DNA from: Patescibacteria group bacterium
Lineage (GTDB): Bacteria > Patescibacteriota > Minisyncoccia > Phycocordibacterales > Phycocordibacteraceae
Direction of reading: 5' to 3'
Assembly: GCA_019752595.1 (NCBI GenBank)
Contig: JAIELV010000001.1
Span: forward strand, 682,394 to 726,239
Length of the DNA stretch: 43,846 nt
Below, in pieces: positions 17,996-25,518 of this stretch. Numbering within the stretch: the first letter of the stretch is position 1; each line of letters opens with the position of its first letter. The notes beneath the pieces are model-generated. The model ran no database searches. It was not told where the DNA came from and saw only the letters and a list, made by a program, of their open reading frames with translations. The translations under genes and the position numbers were made by a program.

Positions 17996-19276
17996 CTACT
18001 GGTTTTTCTTAAGGAGTTTTTTTAGCTCTTCACGCGCAATCGCTGAATCACTCCACGGAGTTCTTTTCTCGTTTGCTCCCATAATGAAGGGGTCTGTACC
18101 CTTGCCTGTAATCAACACTGCGTCACCTGCCCGCGCCAAAGAAAGCGCAGTGTGTATTGCCTCGCGCCTATCCATAACGACGCGTGGTTTTTTTGTCATA
18201 CCTTTCGCCATTTCGGCCACAATTTTTTCAGGAGCTTCATCATACGGGTCTTCGTTTGTCAGAATCACTTCTGCGCACGCATCTTCTGCAATCTTTCCCA
18301 TCTCGGGGCGTTTCCAGGAGTCACGTCCGCCACCAGTGTTTCCAAGAACACATATCTTTCTCTTTTCTTTATACGCTCCGTAGAGTGCGCGCAAAGAATC
18401 GGGGGTATGCGCATAATCAACGATGACTGAGAAAGGTTGCCCCTCGTCTATTTTTTCCACGCGTCCTGATATCTTCTCCATTTTTGAAAGAGCCTTGCCG
18501 ATTAGTTTGGGGTCAATGCCAAGCTCATACGCGATTGTCGCGGCGGCAAGCGCATTCAAGATCGAAAATTCTCCAGGGAAGGGGATTTCAAATGTTGTCC
18601 CGCGGAATGTCATTGATACTTTTCCATCACCCAACGTGTACGGAGATGCGTCTTGCAGTGTGAACGAAAGTTTTTTCTCTACAGGGAGTGCAAGCATACG
18701 CTTTCCTACGTCGTCATTCGGGTTCGCGACAATAGTGCGGGGGCGTTTGAATGACCCAACAAGCGACCGACCGATGTCCACCTTTACGTTTTTGTAGTTT
18801 TCGTATGAGCCGTGCGATTCAATGTGTTCAGGCTGAATATTCGTGAATATAAGCGCATTGAGGAATGTCCCGACGTCCCGAAACTGCACATGCCCCTCTG
18901 AAGTCAGCTCGAGAACGGCATGTGTGCAATCAGCGCGTACGGCTTCCGAAAGTACTTTTTGTACATACCCGCGACCCTGCATTGTCATTTTGAAAAGATT
19001 TGGGCGCGATTCTTTGTCCACCTTGAAACGAATAGTTGAGGCAAGCGCGGTTCGGTACCCCGCTTCTTCAAGGATTGCGTTCACCATTTCGGCGGTCGAC
19101 GATTTTCCTTTAGTTCCCGTAATCCCGATGACAAATAATTTTCGTGCTGGAAATCCGTAAAAAAGAGCAGCTCCCCAACCGAAGAGAAAATGATAGGTAA
19201 TTGAAAACGCCCGAAAAAGCGGGGCAGGGAGTACTTTTTGTATTATTTTTTTTAGAACGTTCAGCACGGTATACAT
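17996..19276 (-). CDS. murE: Mur ligase (UDP-N-acetylmuramyl-tripeptide synthetase-like, MurE)
   Basis: VIGITGTKGKSSTAEMVNAIL, NIQPEHIESHGSYENYKNVK, VDYAHTPDSL, LTNEDPYDEAPEKI. Confidence 0.88.
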   Translation of the reverse strand: MYTVLNVLKKIIQKVLPAPLFRAFSITYHFLFGWGAALFYGFPARKLFVIGITGTKGKSSTAEMVNAILEEAGYRTALASTIRFKVDKESRPNLFKMTMQGRGYVQKVLSEAVRADCTHAVLELTSEGHVQFRDVGTFLNALIFTNIQPEHIESHGSYENYKNVKVDIGRSLVGSFKRPRTIVANPNDDVGKRMLALPVEKKLSFTLQDASPYTLGDGKVSMTFRGTTFEIPFPGEFSILNALAAATIAYELGIDPKLIGKALSKMEKISGRVEKIDEGQPFSVIVDYAHTPDSLRALYGAYKEKRKICVLGNTGGGRDSWKRPEMGKIAEDACAEVILTNEDPYDEAPEKIVAEMAKGMTKKPRVVMDRREAIHTALSLARAGDAVLITGKGTDPFIMGANEKRTPWSDSAIAREELKKLLKKNQ

Positions 19277-19848
19277 TATCGCCCCGTGTTCGAGGCAATA
19301 CGAATTGCTTCGCGAATACGTGCCTCAGTTGTTTGTGTTTCTTTTGGCACCGCGCGCACTGCTTCACGCGCTTCGCGTACGGAATATCCCAAACCAACCA
19401 AGGCATCGATCACGTCGCCATCTGATTCTCCTGCACGTCGCGCCTCACCACCACCAATTTTTCCTTTGAGTTCAAGGACTATTTTCTCGGCTGTTTTTTT
19501 CCCGACGCCGTGCGCCTTTGAGAGCCCTGCGGGGTCGTTCGTGGCTATTGTTTTCTCTAATGAAACAGTATCGACAGTATTCAAAATCGCAAGCGCTGAT
19601 TTTGGTCCGATACCCGATACTGAGAGTAAAAGTTCAAACCAGTGGAGTTCGTCTTTTGTCTCAAAACCGTATAGATCTTGAGAGTTTTCTCGAACCGCTA
19701 GGTGTGTCCAAAGAAAGACAGGGTCATTTTCTGAAAGTTTTGTCAGCGTAGAAACAGGGGAGGCCACACGGTATCCCACTCCCCCGACATCAATAACAAC
19801 AGTGTCACGCAGGAAACCACGAACGACGCCTTGCAAGGACCCAATCAT
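19276..19848 (-). CDS. ruvA: Holliday junction DNA helicase subunit RuvA
   Basis: MIGSLQGVVRG, LLSVSGIGPKSALAIL, GVGKKTAEKIVLELKGK. Confidence 0.96.
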   Translation of the reverse strand: MIGSLQGVVRGFLRDTVVIDVGGVGYRVASPVSTLTKLSENDPVFLWTHLAVRENSQDLYGFETKDELHWFELLLSVSGIGPKSALAILNTVDTVSLEKTIATNDPAGLSKAHGVGKKTAEKIVLELKGKIGGGEARRAGESDGDVIDALVGLGYSVREAREAVRAVPKETQTTEARIREAIRIASNTGR

Positions 19849-19904
19849 GACCGCATTCTATCACTCTTGCTTTTAGCCATATTTCACGGTACATTCCTTC
19901 AACA

Positions 19905-20171
19905 ATGGCAATAACAAAAGGAGCAAAGAAAGCACACCGTTCGTCCCTAAGGAAGCGCGTGTTTAATGTTCGCAGAAAACGTGCGATGGCAGAGTCTTTG
20001 AAAAGTGCTCGCGGAACTGCAGGAAAAGACCGCGCAGCTCAGGCAGAAGCGCTCAAAGAGGCATACCAAGCAATCGATAAGGCTTTAAAGCGCGGGGTTA
20101 TAAAGAAAAACACCGCGGCACGCAAAAAAGCACGCCTTTCCGCTCTTCTCAAGAAATCGTCAGCAAAGTAA
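19905..20171 (+). CDS. rpsT: 30S ribosomal protein S20
   Basis: MAITKGAKKAHRSSLRKRVFNVRRKRAM...GVIKKNTAARKKARLSALLKK. Confidence 0.95.
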   Translation: MAITKGAKKAHRSSLRKRVFNVRRKRAMAESLKSARGTAGKDRAAQAEALKEAYQAIDKALKRGVIKKNTAARKKARLSALLKKSSAK

Positions 20172-20201
20172 CAAAAACCCGACTCAGTCGGGTTTTTGTT
20201 T
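20171..20201. terminator. Bidirectional terminator rpsT / DUF1028 gene
   Basis: acaaaaacccgac-tca-gtcgggtttttgt. Confidence 0.85.
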
Positions 20202-20837
20202 GTATAGTTCGAGGTGTAATTGCAAAAGGCGCCCTAACTCCTGAACGGGGGCTTGATGATCGTCAACACGTAAGTCAACAACGCGGTCGGATTTTCCGTC
20301 GAGACCACCTCCAGCTTTCACCACAAGAAGTGCAGCTGATTGTTTTCCTCGGCTATCGCCGCCCGCCAATTCTCCTGCAACCAATGCTGCATACAGACGT
20401 TTTGCAAAAACATCTTCCGACTCAGTTCTGCTCTCATGTAGTGCTCGGACCACATCTTCGCCAGTCAGAGTATTCCCCTGGGCCGCAATCCCGTTTCCCG
20501 CTAATCCTCCAGCCCATTGAAGACATTTCTCCCCTGTGTATGTTGCCGCGTGTCCGTTTTTATCTACAACACCAAGTTGGCGAGATTCACGCTCAGGGTC
20601 GTTTTTTAAAAGCGCAGTAATCACTTCTTGGGCAGACGCCCCAGTTTCAAGTAAATCTAACCCACGAGGACCAAAAGAAACATTGGTGAATGCTTGTGTG
20701 GCTATCGCTCCCGCGTCTGCACGCGCGTATGCACACAGAGAGCCTACCGCGAGCCATTTGCTTGCCACCGCCACTCCCCAACTTTTTGTTGCATGATCAT
20801 ACGCAACAACTGAGTACGTGTTTAGGTACGGGTCCAT
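20184..20837 (-). CDS. DUF1028 family protein (Ntn-hydrolase-like)
   Basis: NTYSVVAYDHATKSWGVAVASKWLAVGS, AATYTGEKCLQWAGGLAGNGIAAQGNTL. Confidence 0.9.
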   Translation of the reverse strand: MDPYLNTYSVVAYDHATKSWGVAVASKWLAVGSLCAYARADAGAIATQAFTNVSFGPRGLDLLETGASAQEVITALLKNDPERESRQLGVVDKNGHAATYTGEKCLQWAGGLAGNGIAAQGNTLTGEDVVRALHESRTESEDVFAKRLYAALVAGELAGGDSRGKQSAALLVVKAGGGLDGKSDRVVDLRVDDHQAPVQELGRLLQLHLELYKQKPD

Positions 20838-20965
20838 AGCAAAAGCATAGCACTAGCTTTTTGTGCTCTCGGTGCACGTATGCCGATTCGCGGCGCTCGG
20901 AAATGAAGCCCTCAAGGAGTTTTCTTTTTTATATCTGCTTCACCGAACAAGCTCGGTTCGCAGTC

Positions 20966-20999
20966 TTAAAAAAAGAAAACCGCCCCCAAAGGGGCGGGC
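20966..20999 (-). terminator. Terminator downstream of tRNA-Arg(GCG)
   Basis: Minus strand CCGCCCCTTTGGGGGCGG followed by TTTTCTTTTTTT. Confidence 0.8.
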
Positions 21000-21016
21000 C
21001 TCATTTCTCTCGCTTG

Positions 21017-21088
21017 TGCTCTCGGTAGGAATCGAACCTACATTACAAGCTCCGCAAGCTTGCGTCCTATCCATTGAACGACGAGAGC
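21017..21088 (-). tRNA. tRNA-Arg (anticodon GCG)
   Basis: Acceptor GCTCTCG/CGAGAGC, anticodon stem CAAGC/GCTTG with loop TTGCGGA, T-arm GTAGG-TTCGATT-CCTAC. Confidence 0.95.
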
Positions 21089-21253
21089 GAGTGAGAAGGA
21101 ACATGAAAATGCTAGCATTTTCATACTCTTCGAGCGAGCTTTCGGTAGCTTTAGCTACAGAGAGCGACTCTTTCTTCGAGCGAGCTTTCGTTGGTATAAA
21201 CCAAAGAGAGCGAACTCTTTAACGAGCTTTCGGTAGCTTTAGCTACAGAGAGC
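21089..21253 (-). repeat. tRNA-Arg 5' module: three minihelices (21138-21165, 21184-21211, 21226-21253), palindrome 21103-21124, 13-nt leader 21089-21101
   Basis: Minus strand GCTCTCT-GTAGC-TAAA-GCTAC-CGAAAGC (x2) and GCTCTCT-TTGGT-TTAT-ACCAA-CGAAAGC; ATGAAAATGCTAGCATTTTCAT; TTCCTTCTCACTC. Confidence 0.8.
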
Positions 21254-21316
21254 GACTCTTCTCGGACCTCATTTGAGGTTATGCGAATGTACCACAAACT
21301 TTGCGGTATTTGTACC

Positions 21317-21775
21317 TTACAGTCCAATGCTTCTTGCCACCCTGTCGACGAGGGTATCGAGTTTATCTTCTTCAGGAATATTGTGATTCTTCATTTCCAT
21401 GCGAATTTCTCTATAGTCCACTCCTTCAAGCGGGGCGCGTACGACACCAATGAGTGTTTTACTCTCGACAGTCAGGTGTCGTGGTTCGTCTTCAGAAATT
21501 GAAAACCGAGTAATTTTGTCGAACGGAATCATATCTTTCCCAACCATAAAACCGCTTTCGGTTAGGCTATACGTGTGTCGTGATGGACGAGCTGAACCCG
21601 CAAGCATGATGGTAAAACCACCAATGACACAGATGACTGCAAAAAGATAGTTTTGAAGAATGAGCGACGCTATTGCTATACCGCTTGCCACAAGCCCTAC
21701 CGCCCAGTACCACGGCCTGTCCTTTTCTCTGTGCTCGTATTCATGCCCCTGCCAGCGCACGACGATATGTTCCAT
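21317..21775 (-). CDS. Hypothetical two-TM membrane protein with cytoplasmic PH-like tail
   Basis: 152 aa; two hydrophobic stretches followed by YSLTESGFMVGKDMIPFDKITRFSISEDE. Confidence 0.6.
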   Translation of the reverse strand: MEHIVVRWQGHEYEHREKDRPWYWAVGLVASGIAIASLILQNYLFAVICVIGGFTIMLAGSARPSRHTYSLTESGFMVGKDMIPFDKITRFSISEDEPRHLTVESKTLIGVVRAPLEGVDYREIRMEMKNHNIPEEDKLDTLVDRVARSIGL

Positions 21776-21797
21776 ACCTCTTATTATAACCCTCTAA

Positions 21798-22538
21798 TTG
21801 CATGCAAAGTTTGGTATTATGCGCTCCGATATGGAACATGCAGATCCGAAAGGAGAAGAGCTGGCGCATACCCTCAAAGACGAAGCTGAGCTCCTCGCAT
21901 TTAAGTCTAAATATGATGGATACAAGCCAGGAATCGTTCCGCGCATCCTTGGCTCACTGTTAGTTTTCTGTGGTGATGCCGTGTATGGCAAAAAACCGTC
22001 ATATCTAAAATTTCGTGCCGTTGAAGTTATTGCACGTATCCCGTACCACTCATGGGAATCTGCTGCGTTCACACTTCTCACATTGTTTTTTATGAACGAA
22101 AAGAAAGCGCTTGCACTTTCAAATGTGTCTTGGTTTGCGCGAATGGCATCCGATAACGAAACGATGCATGTGGTCGTTATATCGCAGCTTGCCCATAAAG
22201 CGGGCGGAGGGAATTGGTTTGTGCACACACTCATACCAATGGTGTTTGCGTTCTTCTACTTCTGGGCGGCGTACTGGCTGTACCTTTTCAGTCACAAAGC
22301 AGCATTTGAACTAAATTATCTTTTCGAGCAACACGCGTTTGACCAGTATTCAGAATTTTTAAAGACCAATGAAGCGGATTTAAAGAGTAAAAAAATGGAG
22401 AGCGATTATCTTGCGTGGTACGGCAGGAAAGCAGAAACGGAATACGATTTCTTCATGCTCGTCAGAAATGACGAAATAATTCATCGCAATAATTCAATCG
22501 CGCATATTGAGGAACGCGCAGCTATGAAGGCAGGTTGA
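21798..22538 (+). CDS. Alternative-oxidase (AOX)-like di-iron carboxylate membrane protein; start may be 21831
   Basis: Ligand pattern WESAAF, DNETMH, LFEQHAFDQYSEFL, RNDEIIHRNNSIAH with hydrophobic segments, matching LET / NERMHL / LEEEA / ADEAxHR. Confidence 0.75.
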   Translation: MHAKFGIMRSDMEHADPKGEELAHTLKDEAELLAFKSKYDGYKPGIVPRILGSLLVFCGDAVYGKKPSYLKFRAVEVIARIPYHSWESAAFTLLTLFFMNEKKALALSNVSWFARMASDNETMHVVVISQLAHKAGGGNWFVHTLIPMVFAFFYFWAAYWLYLFSHKAAFELNYLFEQHAFDQYSEFLKTNEADLKSKKMESDYLAWYGRKAETEYDFFMLVRNDEIIHRNNSIAHIEERAAMKAG

Positions 22539-22869
22539 AGTATTTTTTCACGCTTGCCACATCAGCCGCAATGGCGCTCTGAAGCGATTCATCATCACTG
22601 AATGTTCCGTGTTCGCGGATTTTTTCAATCAAGGTGAACGTTGCATGCTTGCCGTACAGATTGCCTGAGAAATTAAGAATGTACGCCTCAAGAAGCCCGC
22701 GCTTTTCGTCACCGAAAAGCGCGGCGAAGTATTCCTTTCCCTCTACAAAAACAGTCCCCGCATATATTCCGTTTACAGGTTCACTGACGGTGATGTTTGC
22801 AGTAGGGAAGCCAAGCGCCGAAGCTTTTTTTGAACCCTCAATAATGATGCCTGTAAAAGTTTTTTTCAT
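22522..22869 (-). CDS. Stand-alone riboflavin kinase (RibF C-terminal type)
   Basis: GSKKASALGFPTANITV, NGIYAGTVFVEGKEYFAALF, EAYILNFSGNLYGK; no FMN adenylyltransferase domain. Confidence 0.85.
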   Translation of the reverse strand: MKKTFTGIIIEGSKKASALGFPTANITVSEPVNGIYAGTVFVEGKEYFAALFGDEKRGLLEAYILNFSGNLYGKHATFTLIEKIREHGTFSDDESLQSAIAADVASVKKYFNLPS

Positions 22870-22872
22870 ACG

Positions 22873-24228
22873 CTACGGTGCAAGCCACTCTTGCTTCCAT
22901 GACGCACCTCGTTTTGTATAGAGCATTCGCTTGTGCAGACGCCCTGAATCACCTTGTTGCCAAAACTCGCACTCACGCGGGGTAAGGCGATACCCACCCC
23001 AGTGTGGAGGCAGAGGAATTTTTTTACCATCAAACTTTTTTCGTAAAAGATGCATTGCTTCTTCGAGGGACTCAGGGTTCTTTAGAGGGAAACTTTGTTC
23101 TGACGCCCATGCGGATAGCTGGCTTTCGCGCGGACGAGTGCTGAAATACGCAGCCGATTCTTTTTTTGAGACGCGTGATATTGCTCCTGTTACGCGCACC
23201 TGGCGGGCTACTGTAGGCCAATAAAATACGAGCGCCGCGTTTGGATTTTCGGAAAGCTCACGGGATTTTCTGCTTTTATAGTTTGTGAAGAATGTGAACC
23301 CGCGGGTGTCCTGATTTCGGAGAAATACAATACGTGCCGATGGCAGTGCTTTTTTTGTTGCTGTCGCGAGAATCATCGCATTGGGCTGAGTTTCGGTTCC
23401 CGTTTCAGCAAACCACTTTTTAAATTGATGGAGCGGGTTCTTATCGTAGCCACCTTCTTCAGGAATAGGGGTGTTTGGATTCAATGCTTTCGCGTATGCG
23501 CGTACTGTCTGAGAAAATCCCAACCTAAGCGCGTCAGCAGTGAGCTCGTGCCCGATTGAGGCTTCGGAAACGTATGCGGAGGTTTCTTTTATGAGTGGAG
23601 GAATATTTTTCAGATTCAGGTCGTGTCCGATGTGTACGTCAAATCCCAACTCGCGCGCTCGCCTCGCAGTTGATGTAATTTTTTTGATTTCAGCTGCATG
23701 CTTACCCAAAGTAAAAAGCCGTGCGTATTCACCCGTGTAGATTTCTACACCATCTGCGCCCAAAGTGCGCGCTTTCTCAAAAGCAGAAAATCCAGGGTCA
23801 ACAAAAAGAATTACTCGCGTTTTGAATGTGCGAAGTTTTTTCATCACCCCTTTCAGGTGCGTCATCTGCGACGCAGTTAAGTCCCACCCCTTTTCAGAAG
23901 TGAAAGCGGATGCAGCGTCTGGCACGAGCGTGCACTGCTCAGGTTTCACTTTTGAAACAAGTTTTATCCATTCTGAATCAGGATAGCCCTCTATATTGAG
24001 CTCTTTGTGCGGGCGTAACGGGCGCATTCGTTTTGCAATCAGCGTGACGTCACTTCTGCGTACGTGGCGTTCATCAGGGCGAGGGTGGAGCGTAATTCCT
24101 GTAGAGCCCGCCTCAAGCGCGATGTCAGCAAAATTCAAAACATTCGGCACATTGGTGTGGCGCGCGTTTCTGAGAAGCGCCACCTTGTTCAGATTTACGC
24201 TCAGGCGGATGTGCTTTCGGGCAGGCAT
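22873..24228 (-). CDS. PdxJ-PdxH fusion: pyridoxine 5'-phosphate synthase + pyridoxamine/pyridoxine 5'-phosphate oxidase
   Basis: PdxJ: LSVNLNKVALLRNAR, GITLHPRPDERH, ELNIEG, VEIYTGEYA, VHIGHDLNL. PdxH: QPNAMILATATKKALPSARIVFLRNQD, FFTNYKSRKSRELSENPNAALVFYW, FSTRPRESQLSAWAS, PLPPHWGGYRLTPRECEFWQ, RLHKRMLY, WLAP. Track ORF begins at 24258. Confidence 0.92.
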   Translation of the reverse strand: MPARKHIRLSVNLNKVALLRNARHTNVPNVLNFADIALEAGSTGITLHPRPDERHVRRSDVTLIAKRMRPLRPHKELNIEGYPDSEWIKLVSKVKPEQCTLVPDAASAFTSEKGWDLTASQMTHLKGVMKKLRTFKTRVILFVDPGFSAFEKARTLGADGVEIYTGEYARLFTLGKHAAEIKKITSTARRARELGFDVHIGHDLNLKNIPPLIKETSAYVSEASIGHELTADALRLGFSQTVRAYAKALNPNTPIPEEGGYDKNPLHQFKKWFAETGTETQPNAMILATATKKALPSARIVFLRNQDTRGFTFFTNYKSRKSRELSENPNAALVFYWPTVARQVRVTGAISRVSKKESAAYFSTRPRESQLSAWASEQSFPLKNPESLEEAMHLLRKKFDGKKIPLPPHWGGYRLTPRECEFWQQGDSGRLHKRMLYTKRGASWKQEWLAP

Positions 24229-24247
24229 AGAAGTCGTAGTGATTCGC

Positions 24248-24505
24248 TCACGAATCACTACGTATAGTACTTAAGAAGTGTCTTTTGAGAAACGCGCCCC
24301 CAGAGCCGGTTTTAAGATACTTTTCGAACCCAAATGCGCGATATTTATTTTTGAAAGCGGTATAGGTAAGCAATTCTACAGGTCTTCGATTCTTTGTGGC
24401 TGGTACGTGTCCTTTCTCGTGTCGCTCCAACCTTTCTTTCAGGTTATCCGTACAACCCGTGTAAGGTTTTTTGTCAGCACAACTGAGAGTGTAAACGTAA
24501 TACAT
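24248..24505 (-). CDS. GIY-YIG nuclease-like protein
   Basis: MYYVYTLSCADKKPYTGCTDNLKERLERHEKGHVPATKNRRPVELLTYTAF. Confidence 0.85.
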   Translation of the reverse strand: MYYVYTLSCADKKPYTGCTDNLKERLERHEKGHVPATKNRRPVELLTYTAFKNKYRAFGFEKYLKTGSGGAFLKRHFLSTIRSDS

Positions 24506-24531
24506 AGTCACTCCATTGTCGCGGACTTCAT

Positions 24532-24587
24532 GCGGACATTGTCCGCCGAAGCCCACGAGACCTTGGCGAATCCCGACTTCGCCAAGG
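24532..24587. repeat. Two palindromes between GIY-YIG gene and tRNA-Ser
   Basis: GCGGACattGTCCGC (24532-24546) and CCTTGGCGAAtcccgacTTCGCCAAGG (24561-24587). Confidence 0.8.
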
Positions 24588-24603
24588 CTACGTCGGGCAA
24601 AGG

Positions 24604-24690
24604 CGGAGGAGGTGAGATTCGAACTCACGGTCCAGTTTCCCGGACGCCGCATTTCAAGTGCGGTGCGTTAGACCACTCTGCCACTCCTCC
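24604..24690 (-). tRNA. tRNA-Ser (anticodon TGA)
   Basis: Acceptor GGAGGAG/CTCCTCC, loop CTTGAAA, long variable arm. Confidence 0.95.
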
Positions 24691-24760
24691 GTTCGGGCTA
24701 GAGTACCGTAGCTTCTGCGCTGGAGCAAACTCTATACACTCGGGATATACTGAAAGAGCA

Positions 24761-25147
24761 GTGGCAAAGCTCATTGGTATAGATTTCGGTACGAAGAGGG
24801 TGGGGGTTGCCGTGTCCGATGAGAGCGGCTCTGTAGCATTCCCCAAAACGACTTTGGCGAATGATCGGGCTCTCATTCCAACCCTTGCCTCACTCATTCG
24901 ATCTGAGAATGTCTCAACTGTAATTGTGGGCGAATCGCACGATATGAATGGGAACGATAATGCAGTTATGGATGCAGTGCGGAGTTTTGTAGCGAATTTA
25001 GAGAAGGTAATTGCCGTTACAATAGTGTATGAGCCTGAGTTTTATTCTTCACGCGAAGCGCGTAGAGAAGGCCAGCAGGGCTCGGTAGATGCGCAAGCTG
25101 CAGCAATCATCTTAAACAGTTTTATTACTCGCACGAAAAAAACATGA
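24761..25147 (+). CDS. ruvX: Holliday junction resolvase-like RuvX/YqgF (GTG start)
   Basis: AKLIGIDFGTKRVGVAVSDESG, STVIVGESHDMNG, REARREGQQGSVDAQAAAIIL. Confidence 0.9.
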   Translation: MAKLIGIDFGTKRVGVAVSDESGSVAFPKTTLANDRALIPTLASLIRSENVSTVIVGESHDMNGNDNAVMDAVRSFVANLEKVIAVTIVYEPEFYSSREARREGQQGSVDAQAAAIILNSFITRTKKT

Positions 25148-25470
25148 CTATCACCCTCGACGATTTCAAAAATGCGGTCATTCAGATCGGCACTGTTCGT
25201 TCTGCGGAGCCCGTTCCTGAAACAGATAAACTTCTACGACTCGAAGTTGATTTTGGTGAAGGAACCGTGCGTCAAATACTTTCGGGGATTGCTGATCACG
25301 TGAAGCCCGTTGATTTAGTGGATCGACAATTTCCATTCATCACGAACATGGAGCCGCGCGTGATACGCGGGCTTGTATCAAACGGGATGCTTCTTGCGGT
25401 GGGTGAAGGTGAAACATTTGCACTTTTATCACCAACGAAACCAGTTTCTCCAGGAAGTCGAATCCGGTAA
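25144..25470 (+). CDS. tRNA-binding OB-fold protein (MetRS-beta/Trbp111/CsaA-like)
   Basis: IQIGTVRSAEPVPETDKLLRLEVDFGEGTVRQILSGIADHVKPVDLVDRQFPFITNMEPRVIRGLVSNGMLLA. Confidence 0.88.
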   Translation: MTITLDDFKNAVIQIGTVRSAEPVPETDKLLRLEVDFGEGTVRQILSGIADHVKPVDLVDRQFPFITNMEPRVIRGLVSNGMLLAVGEGETFALLSPTKPVSPGSRIR

Positions 25471-25518
25471 GTCTCGAATTTTTCTGTTTCATGCTTTTTC
25501 TCACCGTATAATAGACGC

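Noticed and set aside
21103-21253. CRISPR array
   Set aside because: Repeats are 28-nt hairpins with short unequal similar spacers, one repeat core differs by compensatory change, and no cas genes are present.
24278-24760. N-terminal 160 residues of the 24278-25147 plus-strand ORF
   Set aside because: They run antisense through the GIY-YIG gene and tRNA-Ser; the RuvX homology begins at the GTG at 24761.
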